This document shows positions 1 through 6,086 of a DNA stretch of 64,000 nucleotides, piece after piece. The DNA comes from Anaerofilum sp. An201 (GTDB lineage Bacteria > Bacillota > Clostridia > Oscillospirales > Ruminococcaceae), in the NCBI RefSeq assembly GCF_002160015.1, contig NZ_NFJT01000018.1, positions 1 to 64,000 on the forward strand. Direction: 5' to 3'. Under the pieces are notes generated by a model. That model was not told where the DNA came from and ran no database searches. It saw nothing but the letters and a program-made list of their open reading frames with translations. Position 1 is the first letter of the stretch. Each line of letters opens with the position of its first letter. The position numbers and the translations under genes were made by a program.

Positions 1-122
1 GGCCCCCAGGGCAGCAGGTACGGGCAGCCCTCGCAGCCGGCTGTATCCCGGTTGCCGGTGTTGTCGGCGGTGGTGGATTTCTCCACCACCCGGCCGCACT
101 TGCAGATATACTTTGTTTTCAT
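1..122 (-). CDS. Small cysteine-rich phage protein (3' part outside window)
   Basis: The first 40 codons of a leftward gene; the end lies beyond base 1. The start ATG (122-120) overlaps the stop of the DUF3846 gene by four bases, the coupling used along this early operon. The visible part has a CKCG near residue 7 and a CEGCPY near residue 34, spaced like a zinc ribbon, with polar residues between. Small zinc-ribbon proteins are common in phage early regions. Nothing more specific can be said from the fragment. Confidence 0.55.
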   Translation of the reverse strand, partial: MKTKYICKCGRVVEKSTTADNTGNRDTAGCEGCPYLLPWG

Positions 123-415
123 GCCTTGCCCTCCAACATACGTTGCAGGAGATCCGCTGCCTCATCCGACAAGCCGCACATCTCGCAGCCATCAACGCCT
201 ACGGCGAGGACAGGACCGACAAAATCCACGCCTATCACCGTGCAGTTATAGGGCATCCCCTGCAGTCCTCCCTCCTCATTGCACAGGATCGCGGCGTCCG
301 AAAACGCGGTGACTGTTTCGATATATCCGCCCACCGCCTCCTGGAGCGCCTGCAGACTGTTTTCGATCTCCACGATCCGGGCCGCTTTGCCCGGTTCCTT
401 GTATACCGCCTTCAT
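119..415 (-). CDS. DUF3846 domain phage protein
   Basis: 98 aa. It opens with MKAVYKEPGKAARIVEIENS and continues with GGYIETV and CNEEGG, the pattern of DUF3846, a family of small cytosolic proteins common in phages and conjugative elements of Firmicutes. Function is not established. The start overlaps the previous gene's stop by four bases (412-415) and has a GGAGGGAAG site upstream, so translation is probably coupled within the leftward early operon. Family membership is judged from the motif pattern by eye. Confidence 0.75.
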   Translation of the reverse strand: MKAVYKEPGKAARIVEIENSLQALQEAVGGYIETVTAFSDAAILCNEEGGLQGMPYNCTVIGVDFVGPVLAVGVDGCEMCGLSDEAADLLQRMLEGKA

Positions 416-603
416 TGTTTTCTTCCCTCCAGCTGTATGGCCGTATCCATGCCGGCGACGAAGCCGGCCGCTTTGGCCAGGATGATGTCCAGCATGGCCA
501 GCTGGTCATTGTCGAAGATGTCGATACCGGCAAAATTATCCATAAAGGTCTGCAGACCCTCCACGCCGGTGTAAAGGTCTTTCGCCAACTTTTCCATGTT
601 CAT
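412..603 (-). CDS. Hypothetical phage protein, 63 aa
   Basis: 63 aa, acidic and probably helical, with no recognised domain. It is supported by four-base stop/start overlaps on both sides (412-415 with the DUF3846 gene, 600-603 with the upstream gene) and by its place in the operon. Nothing in the sequence indicates a function. Confidence 0.6.
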   Translation of the reverse strand: MNMEKLAKDLYTGVEGLQTFMDNFAGIDIFDNDQLAMLDIILAKAAGFVAGMDTAIQLEGRKQ

Positions 604-782
604 TTTCTCAACGCCTCCAGCAGCTGATTTTTTATAGTCAGGTAATCGGCGGCAGGAAGTTCCCGCCGGGCTTTCTCGATCATGTCCAGCGCCTGCACGG
701 CCAGCTCCCCGCGTGCGGTGGTGTACTGGCCGGTGGCGCGGATATCATCCGCCAGGGCATCGGCTTTTTCTTTCAAGCTCAT
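600..782 (-). CDS. Hypothetical phage protein, 60 aa
   Basis: 60 aa, rich in Ala, Glu, Lys and Leu, probably a helical hairpin (MSLKEKADALADDIRATG at the start). A GGAGGATAAC site precedes the ATG. Its stop overlaps the next gene's start by four bases. The ~97 bp upstream, to the excisionase-like gene, contains an imperfect hairpin (GGCGGA...TCCGCC, about 815-842) and no further gene. Function unknown. Confidence 0.6.
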   Translation of the reverse strand: MSLKEKADALADDIRATGQYTTARGELAVQALDMIEKARRELPAADYLTIKNQLLEALRK

Positions 783-879
783 TGATAGTTATCCTCCATT
801 TCGTTATAATAGAGGCGGACAGCGCTCTCACAGCTATCCGCCTTTGGCCGTTTCGGTGTTGTGGCACCGGGGCGGCCGC

Positions 880-1206
880 TCAGATCGGCCCGGGATTTTC
901 CCGGGTCGTTCTCTTTTTCAGCGCCCGGCGCGCCGGTGCTACGACAGTGCCGGTGTGGGTGGCGTCGTATAGCCGTACTCCATCAGCCGGGATGAGCAGA
1001 CCACGCTTGCCGGTGCGCACCACCTCGCCAAACTCGCCGGCGTTTACCCGGCGGCGGATGGTGTCCGGAGACGTGCTGTACCGCTCGGCCAGCGCGCCGA
1101 TAGTGTACAGCTTCGGTTGGCCAGCGGCGCCTTCCATCCGCTGGGCCAGTTTTTCGGCGATCAGGTCGGCCAGACGGTCGAGGTCGCATAAGTAGATCTG
1201 ATCCAC
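880..1206 (-). CDS. Helix-turn-helix (MerR/excisionase-like) DNA-binding protein
   Basis: 108 aa. Residues ~33-60 (YTIGALAERYSTSPDTIRRR) form a typical winged HTH of the excisionase/MerR type, followed by VNAGEFGEVVRTGKRGLLIP, the wing region of HTH_17-like proteins. The start is GTG at 1206, preceded by a strong GGAGG; no better ATG exists. In phage elements such proteins bind DNA as excisionases or early regulators. Which role applies here is open. It follows the BRO-N gene in the leftward operon with a 21-bp gap. Confidence 0.7.
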   Translation of the reverse strand: MDQIYLCDLDRLADLIAEKLAQRMEGAAGQPKLYTIGALAERYSTSPDTIRRRVNAGEFGEVVRTGKRGLLIPADGVRLYDATHTGTVVAPARRALKKRTTRENPGPI

Positions 1207-1227
1207 GGTTTCCTCCTTTCCGCCCCG

Positions 1228-1752
1228 TCAGTTCTGCAGGGCCTTGATCTCTGCCGCGATGGCCGTTTCATAGGCCTGCACATGCGCCCGGCATTTGTCC
1301 CGCCAATCGCGGTTGGATTCATACCACTTGCGGCTTTCGGTGGTCAGCCGGGAAAATTCGCGCTCCCTTTCGCGCCATTCCTCCAACCGGGCCTGCAGCT
1401 CGTTCAACTGAGCCAGACGCTCAGGCGGCACGCCGTAGGCGCCGGTGCGGCGGATGCTGGGCAGCACCTCGTGGGTCACCCAGCGCTTGAAAGCCTTGGC
1501 CTGCGGCTTATCGCTGCGCAAGATCACGGCATACAGGCCGGGTTCGTTGATGATGGTGACTTTCTGGTCTCCGCCAGGGGTGTGAATCAAACTCACACCC
1601 TTTTCGTCATCGTCTAAGCGTTCAGCCACTCTGGCAGGAGTGCTAAGCCCCAGAACCCGGCAAACATCCCGCAGCACCCACCACAGGCCGTCCGGCTGCT
1701 GGATGGTGCGCAGCTGCTCGCCGCCATAGATGAAAATTTGCAAATCGTTCAT
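1228..1752 (-). CDS. BRO-N domain (antirepressor-type) phage protein
   Basis: 174 aa. The N-terminal ~105 residues match the BRO-N domain: IFIYGGEQLRTI, WWVLRDVCRVLGL, GVSLIHTPGG, INEPGLYAVILRSDK and AFKRWVTHEVLPSIRRTG in order. The C-terminal ~65 residues are charged and likely coiled coil rather than a known Ant domain. BRO-N proteins are DNA-binding phage proteins, often antirepressors. An AAGGAA site precedes the ATG at 1752. Position and family suggest a role in the lytic switch; that is inference. Confidence 0.85.
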   Translation of the reverse strand: MNDLQIFIYGGEQLRTIQQPDGLWWVLRDVCRVLGLSTPARVAERLDDDEKGVSLIHTPGGDQKVTIINEPGLYAVILRSDKPQAKAFKRWVTHEVLPSIRRTGAYGVPPERLAQLNELQARLEEWREREREFSRLTTESRKWYESNRDWRDKCRAHVQAYETAIAAEIKALQN

Positions 1753-1814
1753 TGTGTAATTCCTTTCTGTTCCCTCCCGTGCTACAATAAACTCCAGAAG
1801 GGAGGTGAAAACTT

Positions 1815-2204
1815 ATGCGTCTTGATGCGGAATGTGTCCGTGATGTTTTGTTTACGATTGAATCAGCTGACCTCAGACAGAGAATTACTGTTGAATGGCT
1901 TGTGGCCAAAATTGAACGGTCGTTTGATGAGGTGTGGTATACCTGCATAAAGCTACAGGAAGCAGGATATATCGAGCTTAAATCCGTAAAGCAGTTGAGA
2001 TCGCCTTTGCCTGTTATCTCTGTTATTTGTGGTCTAACCTATCAGGGACACGAGTTTTTGAATCAAATCAGAGATGATACAAATTGGGCTAAAATCAAAG
2101 AGATTGGGAAAAAGGCCGGAGTAGTCTCACTTGGATATATTGCTGAAATAGCAAAAGCTGTAACTACCAGCGCAGTTACAGCTGCGCTTCAAGGGAATCG
2201 GTGA
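1815..2204 (+). CDS. DUF2513 protein
   Basis: 129 aa. It opens MRLDAECVRDVLFTIES and has a central LTYQGHEFLNQIRDD, both typical of DUF2513. That family is found in phages and mobile elements; its biochemistry is unknown. The domain resembles winged-helix proteins (VAKIERSFDEVWYTCIKLQE followed by a GYIEL strand). A GGGAGGTGAAAACTT site precedes the ATG. The gene runs rightward, against the early operon, and its 3' end overlaps the small leftward gene at 2176-2343 by 29 bp. GC content is lower than in its neighbours, as in a moron. Confidence 0.75.
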   Translation: MRLDAECVRDVLFTIESADLRQRITVEWLVAKIERSFDEVWYTCIKLQEAGYIELKSVKQLRSPLPVISVICGLTYQGHEFLNQIRDDTNWAKIKEIGKKAGVVSLGYIAEIAKAVTTSAVTAALQGNR

Positions 2205-2343
2205 CAGAAAAGCTGATCGAAACCTCAACGGGCTTTTCCGCCGATTCCTCAACACTGTACCTGGTGATGCCGTCGATTTTATTGCCGTCAACAATAATTT
2301 CGACGGTGTCTTTTTTTGATATGATAGAAACGTTACGTGCCAT
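2176..2343 (-). CDS. Small phage protein, 55 aa
   Basis: 55 aa, read directly from the minus strand: MARNVSIISKKDTVEIIVDG, then NKIDGITRYSVEESAEKP, ending EAQL. A strong GGAGGTG lies 11 bases before the ATG. The alternating hydrophobic pattern suggests a small beta protein. It lies between the 63-aa gene (2385-2576) and the BRO-N gene in the same direction. Its last 29 bases overlap the end of the converging DUF2513 gene. No family recognised; supported by the ribosome site and context. Confidence 0.55.
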   Translation of the reverse strand: MARNVSIISKKDTVEIIVDGNKIDGITRYSVEESAEKPVEVSISFSVTDSLEAQL

Positions 2344-2384
2344 CGTTATTGCCTTTCACCTCCTTCTCTTTCTTCTGGCGGGCT

Positions 2385-2576
2385 TCAGGCCGCCGGGGTG
2401 GGGGATTTGTCGTGCTGCTGCATTGCTTCCAGTTCACGCACCAGCTGGATGGCTTTGCCCGCCTCCAACAGCGTCTGACGGCTGGCATCGTCCATCTGCA
2501 GCGCCATCGCCACAATCCTGGCCAATGTTATAGTCTCGTCCGGAGACAGATCGTAAGTATTGATGGTTTCGCTCAT
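2385..2576 (-). CDS. First gene of the early operon, 63 aa hypothetical
   Basis: 63 aa, acidic (NTYDLSPDETITLARIVAMA), probably helical. The ATG has an AGGAGGTG site. It is the first gene after the leftward promoter at 2629-2657, the position held by cro or another early regulator in temperate phages, but no HTH is visible. Function unknown. Confidence 0.6.
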   Translation of the reverse strand: MSETINTYDLSPDETITLARIVAMALQMDDASRQTLLEAGKAIQLVRELEAMQQHDKSPTPAA

Positions 2577-2600
2577 AAGAACACCTCCTATTCTGCTGTA

Positions 2601-2693
2601 TTCACAAGATGTCTAACCTTGTGAGTATATAATATCACACAAAGTTAGATTTTTCAATACCTTTTTTTGCGAAAATAGTTGACCAAGTTAGAT
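2601..2693. promoter_or_regulatory. Repressor operators in the divergent control region
   Basis: Three related sites share TCTAAC(C/T)TTG: forward at 2612-2623, reverse at 2638-2649 and reverse at 2682-2693. The first is also embedded in the inverted repeat CACAAG-N9-CTTGTG (2603-2623). The second lies in the spacer of the leftward promoter, and the third covers the -35/spacer of the rightward promoter. This is what a self-regulating phage repressor switch needs. Sites are seen; binding by the XRE protein at 2728 is inferred. Confidence 0.7.
2629..2657 (-). promoter_or_regulatory. Leftward early promoter
   Basis: On the minus strand TTGAAA (2652-2657), 17 bp, then TATTAT (2629-2634). It drives the early operon starting at 2576. 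One operator copy occupies the spacer. Confidence 0.75.
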
Positions 2694-2707
2694 TTAAGTG
2701 ATATTAT
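2679..2707 (+). promoter_or_regulatory. Repressor promoter
   Basis: TTGACC (2679-2684), 17 bp, TATTAT (2702-2707). Transcription would begin near 2714, leaving a short leader before the GTG at 2728. An operator copy overlaps the -35 and spacer, consistent with autorepression. Confidence 0.75.
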
Positions 2708-2727
2708 ATGAACAAGGAGGTGAAGTT

Positions 2728-3090
2728 GTGAACGAAAGAATCGCTGAAGTCCGCAAACGGGCCGGACTTACTCAGGGGCAGTTCGCCGAAAGGATAGGTC
2801 TTACGAGGAACTATATGTGGATGATCGAAAAAGGCGAACGTACCCCCAGTGACCGCACTATTGCTGATATCTGCCGCGAATTTGCTGTAAATGAAAGCTG
2901 GCTCCGAACCGGTGAAGGCGAAATGCCGATGAATCTCGATAAACAAAAAAAAATAGCCGCCTTCGTCGGCGACTTGATGCGCGAAGAAAACGGCAGTTTT
3001 AAGGCTCAGCTTATCGAGATGCTATCGGAGATGGGGCCGGACGAATGGGCGTTGCTGGAGAAGATGGCCAGACGGCTTACTGGCCGGTAA
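2728..3090 (+). CDS. XRE-family phage repressor
   Basis: 120 aa. The HTH_3 domain is at residues ~1-65: IAEVRKRAGLTQGQFAERIG, then YMWMIEKGERTPSDRTIADI and NESWLRTGEGEM, the ending typical of Firmicute phage CI-like regulators. There is no peptidase domain, so SOS-type autocleavage is unlikely. The start is GTG at 2728, eight bases after AAGGAGG; an upstream in-frame ATG (2707-2709) lies inside the -10 and is rejected. It faces the early operon across the operator region and probably maintains lysogeny. Confidence 0.85.
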   Translation: MNERIAEVRKRAGLTQGQFAERIGLTRNYMWMIEKGERTPSDRTIADICREFAVNESWLRTGEGEMPMNLDKQKKIAAFVGDLMREENGSFKAQLIEMLSEMGPDEWALLEKMARRLTGR

Positions 3091-3184
3091 GGTGTTGAAG
3101 AAACTCCAGCGTGATCTGCGCTTCAGCAGCGCTGGCGGATTTCAGAAGCTCCACGATCTGGTCGATGACATTTTGTTTGTCCAT
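3077..3184 (-). CDS. Micro-protein, 35 aa
   Basis: 35 aa: MDKQNVIDQIVELLKSASAA followed by EAQITLEFLQHLTGQ. Short helical proteins of this composition occur beside repressors in many Firmicute prophages. GAGGAG sits seven bases before the ATG. The gene converges on the repressor gene, overlapping its last 14 bases. Function unknown; the ribosome site and typical position support it. Confidence 0.45.
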   Translation of the reverse strand: MDKQNVIDQIVELLKSASAAEAQITLEFLQHLTGQ

Positions 3185-3422
3185 ATGCACTCCTCATTTC
3201 TGACCCCACAAAAGGGGATTTAATCCTAAGGCGAACCCAATGCAAATGATACTGTGAGTAATCACAGAAATTTGCATCCCAAGCTGGAACTATTTTCTAT
3301 AGCAAGTATATCACAACTATAAGTTGTAGTAAATAGTTATTTTGGTGTATATGTACATTTTGTTGTACACTAAAACGGAGCCGTTCGCCCATCAAAGACG
3401 TGAAAATAGTTGGAGGATTATC
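3185..3422. promoter_or_regulatory. Palindrome-rich control region of the restriction-type gene
   Basis: The 238 bp hold three inverted repeats: ATGCAAAT...ATTTGCAT (3240-3277) with an inner TGTGA-N4-TCACA; the 15-bp ACAACT-ATA-AGTTGT (3313-3327); and TGTACA-N6-TGTACA (3352-3369). The region is AT-rich and no clear TTGACA/TATAAT pair was picked. The palindromes look like regulator sites for the gene at 3423. Confidence 0.5.
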
Positions 3423-4493
3423 ATGGATTTTAGCGCAAGCGCTCGTGAGCTGAGCGACCGCATTACCCGGTTGGCTCCCAATATCAAAACTGAAGAAGCA
3501 ACAAAGACATCTCTCATTATGCCGTTTTTCAGCATGCTGGGATACGATGTTTTCAATCCGTTGGAATTTTGCCCCGAGTACATTGCAGATTTCGGGATTA
3601 AGAAGGGCGAAAAGGTAGACTATGCTATCCTGGATCAGGAAGGCAAACCTGTAATCTTAATTGAGTGCAAAAGCTGTGACCAAAAGCTCGAAAAGCACGG
3701 CTCTCAGCTTTTTCGCTATTTTGGCGTCACCACCGCTAAATTTGCTATCCTGACAAACGGTATCATCTATCAGTTTTTTACCGATTTGGACGAGACCAAC
3801 AAAATGGATACCCGTCCATTTTTAGAGATCAACTTCCTTGACCTAAAAGAAAACCTTATCCCAGAACTCAAAAAATTCCGAAAAGATATTTTTGACTACG
3901 ATAAAATTTTTAGCACCGCGTCTGATCTGAAGTATACCAGCCTCATCAAAGACTGTCTGGTGGCCGAGATGGATTCGCCGTCTGATGACTTCGTAAAGTG
4001 TCTTATCGCCACTGTGCATGATGGTCCTAAAACTCAAAAAGTGATTGACAAATATCGCCCGCTGGTGAAAAAATCCTTTACCTCATTTGTGAATGAATTG
4101 GTGAACCAGAAGATTTCTTCGGCACTCAGTCAAGAAGAGCACGTCAATGCTACCAGTAAAGATCCCTCTACTGAAGATGTCGTGGAAGAAACACCCAAAA
4201 GTCGCATTGTAACGACCGAGGACGAATTGCAAGCATTTTATATCGTCAGGGGCCTTTTGGCAGAAACTGTACCGGTTGAAAGAATCTCACATCGAGACAC
4301 CGAGAGCTATTTCGGCATCCTTTTCGACGATAATAGCCGCAAACCTATTTGCCGGATCAATTTCGACACGAAGCAGAAGCAGCTTCTTATCCCGGACAAA
4401 AATAAAAAATTTACTCGTTATTACCTCGATACGATTAATAACATCTGCAACTACAAAGACTTGCTGATTGATGTTGTAAAGCGATACTTATAA
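3423..4493 (+). CDS. Type I restriction R-subunit N-terminal-like nuclease protein
   Basis: 356 aa. Residues ~20-140 match the HSDR_N_2 fold (PD-(D/E)XK): a conserved Glu near 24, GEKVDYAIL with D66, and LIECKS with E81 and K83. There are no helicase motifs, so it is a stand-alone protein of the COG4748 type and not a full HsdR. The C-terminal ~100 residues form a second unassigned domain. ATG 3423 is chosen because GGAGG lies eight bases upstream; the frame is open further left without a site. Such genes in prophages are thought to act in superinfection defence; that role is inferred here. Base composition is AT-richer than the chromosome. Confidence 0.75.
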   Translation: MDFSASARELSDRITRLAPNIKTEEATKTSLIMPFFSMLGYDVFNPLEFCPEYIADFGIKKGEKVDYAILDQEGKPVILIECKSCDQKLEKHGSQLFRYFGVTTAKFAILTNGIIYQFFTDLDETNKMDTRPFLEINFLDLKENLIPELKKFRKDIFDYDKIFSTASDLKYTSLIKDCLVAEMDSPSDDFVKCLIATVHDGPKTQKVIDKYRPLVKKSFTSFVNELVNQKISSALSQEEHVNATSKDPSTEDVVEETPKSRIVTTEDELQAFYIVRGLLAETVPVERISHRDTESYFGILFDDNSRKPICRINFDTKQKQLLIPDKNKKFTRYYLDTINNICNYKDLLIDVVKRYL

Positions 4494-4494
4494 A

Positions 4495-4533
4495 CAAAAA
4501 ATCCCGCCCCCTGCGCCAACAGGAAAGCGGGAT
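4495..4533. terminator. Hairpin after the restriction-type gene
   Basis: ATCCCGC (4501-4507) pairs with GCGGGAT (4527-4533). The A-run before it gives a good T-tail only on the minus strand. On the plus strand it can still end the gene's mRNA as a stem. Confidence 0.5.
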
Positions 4534-4632
4534 GACAGAACAGCTTACCCAAAGAGGATAAAGCAGCCCAACAACTGTATTATACCTCTTTTAGGCAGGC
4601 TTTGACAAGTGCACCCTGAAGGAGGTTTTTCT

Positions 4633-5715
4633 ATGCCCAAAAAGCGCGCAGACGGACGCTATCAGCGCAAGATTACTCTATCGGACGGTCGCCAAAAGAT
4701 TGTGTACGGCCGCACGCTGGCGGAGCTGGCCCGAGCCGAGGCCGAAGCTCGGGACGCCGACCGCAGCGGCCTGCAGGTAGGAGACCACACGCTGGTGGGG
4801 GAGTGGGCGAAAATCTGGCTGGAAACGTACAAATCCAACCTGCGTCCAAACACAGTGCGAATGTATCGCGGCGCCTACAACAAACACATCATGGCCACGC
4901 TGGGCGGCATGGAGCTGCAGAGCGTGCGGCCAGTGCATATCCGGGCGGTGATGGCTAAGGTAGCCGACAAATCCGAGAGCCTGCAGCACAAGGTGCTGCT
5001 CACCATGCGGCAGCTCTTTGCCGAGGCACGGCGCAATCATCTGGTAGCAGCTGACCCCACTGAAGGGGTCAAAATCACGGCTCATGCGTCGCCCGATAAG
5101 GTCAAATCGGTGGAGGTGGAGGACCAGCAGACTTTCGTGGCCGCTCTGCGCACGCTGGAAGACCGCAGGCCGCTCGCCTTTGTTGGATTATGTTTGTACT
5201 GCGGACTGCGCAAGGAGGAGGCCCTGGGCTTGCAGTGGAGCGATATAGCAGGGGATCGGCTGACGGTGCGCCGGGCAGTGGCGTTTTCGGCCGGCCATGT
5301 GGATGAAAGCATGCAGCTCAAAACCAAGGCGGCCCACCGCACGCTGCCCATTCCGCAGCCGCTGCAGGAGATCCTCGCCGCAGCGCCGCACACCAGCGAG
5401 TGGGTGGTGCCGACGTTTGACGGCCGACGTATGACTGACCAGGGATTCAAGAACATGTGGCGAAAAGCTGCTGCCGTGGCGCCTGTGCCGCTGCACCCGC
5501 ACATGCTGCGGCACAGCTATTGCATGGCACTGTTCCGCGCCGGCGTCGATCTGCGCACCGCCCAGGTGCTGATGGGGCATAGCAGCATCCAGGTCACAGC
5601 CAACATCTACACGCGCCTGGCCGAAGAGGATGCTATGGATGCGGCCGGCCAGCTGAACGCCTACTATGCCAAGGCAGCGAAGACCACGACCGGCAGAACG
5701 CTGGTGTGCGTCTGA
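4633..5715 (+). CDS. int: Tyrosine site-specific integrase
   Basis: 360 aa, the usual size for phage integrases. An AP2-like arm-binding start (GRYQRKITLSDGRQK) is followed by a SAM-like core-binding domain (~residues 53-140) and the catalytic domain. Catalytic residues are visible: R193 in CGLRKEE, K232 in LKTKAAHRT, H290 and R293 in HPHMLRHS, H316 in MGHSS and nucleophile Y326. ATG 4633 follows GGAGG; the longer GTG frame at 4609 has no site. It recombines attP with the 3' end of tRNA-Thr, shown by the attR 95 bp downstream. Confidence 0.95.
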   Translation: MPKKRADGRYQRKITLSDGRQKIVYGRTLAELARAEAEARDADRSGLQVGDHTLVGEWAKIWLETYKSNLRPNTVRMYRGAYNKHIMATLGGMELQSVRPVHIRAVMAKVADKSESLQHKVLLTMRQLFAEARRNHLVAADPTEGVKITAHASPDKVKSVEVEDQQTFVAALRTLEDRRPLAFVGLCLYCGLRKEEALGLQWSDIAGDRLTVRRAVAFSAGHVDESMQLKTKAAHRTLPIPQPLQEILAAAPHTSEWVVPTFDGRRMTDQGFKNMWRKAAAVAPVPLHPHMLRHSYCMALFRAGVDLRTAQVLMGHSSIQVTANIYTRLAEEDAMDAAGQLNAYYAKAAKTTTGRTLVCV

Positions 5716-5728
5716 CTACTTTTTGACT

Positions 5729-5752
5729 ACCGCGCCCTGCAAATTGGCGCGG
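5729..5752 (+). terminator. Hairpin after int
   Basis: ACCGCGCC pairs with GGCGCGGT around an 8-nt loop, followed by TTCG. It lacks a good T-run, so it is a weak terminator at best. Confidence 0.35.
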
Positions 5753-5770
5753 TTCGTGCATGAAAAAATT

Positions 5771-5807
5771 GCGATAAAACGCAATACAGGCTGCAATAAA
5801 ACGCAAT
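5771..5807. repeat. Direct repeats beside attR (possible integrase arm sites)
   Basis: GC(G/A)ATAAAACGCAAT occurs twice, at 5771-5785 and 5793-5807, each nearly palindromic. TGACTAC is also repeated at 5713-5730. Paired short repeats beside the core are typical arm-type binding sites of tyrosine integrases. Inferred from position. Confidence 0.45.
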
Positions 5808-5811
5808 TTCA

Positions 5812-5860
5812 CTGATTTGTAATCAGCAGGTTACGGGTTCGATTCCTGCCACCAGCTCCA
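5812..5860 (+). other. attR: 3' half of tRNA-Thr(TGT)
   Basis: From the anticodon loop (TTTGTAA, anticodon TGT) through the T arm (GGGTTCGATTC) to the acceptor strand CACCAGC and CCA at 5858-5860, this is the 3' part of a threonine tRNA. The upstream bases do not form the acceptor 5' strand or D arm, so this copy is not a tRNA gene. It marks the element/chromosome junction. Confidence 0.85.
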
Positions 5861-5862
5861 AA

Positions 5863-5898
5863 GGCCCCGGTACGCAAGACGCGTACCGGGGCCTTTTT
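5863..5898 (+). terminator. Original tRNA-Thr terminator
   Basis: A perfect 13-bp stem GGCCCCGGTACGC/GCGTACCGGGGCC with a 5-nt loop and T5, three bases after the tRNA fragment. It presumably ended the tRNA transcript before integration. Confidence 0.85.
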
Positions 5899-5903
5899 CG
5901 TGC

Positions 5904-5936
5904 AAAAAAACCGCCGGACCTGCTATGGTCCGGCGG
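5904..5936 (-). terminator. Terminator of the MATE gene
   Basis: CCGCCGGACC (5911-5920) pairs with GGTCCGGCGG (5927-5936). The A7 at 5904-5910 is a T-run on the minus strand. It lies ~150 bp past the stop of the MATE gene; the DNA between is GC-rich without a gene. Confidence 0.75.
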
Positions 5937-6086
5937 GGAACCGCCCGGTATCTTCGCCCGCCCCATGCCGCCCCCGTGCAAAATAACAGGGGGGAGGGGT
6001 ATGTGCCGCGGGTGGCGTGGGCATGCTACTGGAACAGGAGCGGAGCGGGGGGGAGGGAACAGGCAAATTTTTCCGGCCGGATCTGC

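Larger units (their letters stand above)
1..5860. mobile_element. Right end of an integrated prophage-like element (tRNA-Thr site)
   Basis: A block of phage-type genes: coupled small early genes, a BRO-N protein, a DUF2513 gene, an XRE repressor with operators, and an integrase gene next to the junction. The right junction is the 3' half of a tRNA-Thr gene. An integrase gene beside a tRNA 3' fragment marks one end of a site-specific element. Seen: the gene set and the tRNA fragment. Inferred: that the element continues left of base 1 to a reconstituted tRNA-Thr. No structural or lysis genes are visible, so a prophage cannot be told apart from a smaller integrative element. Confidence 0.85.
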
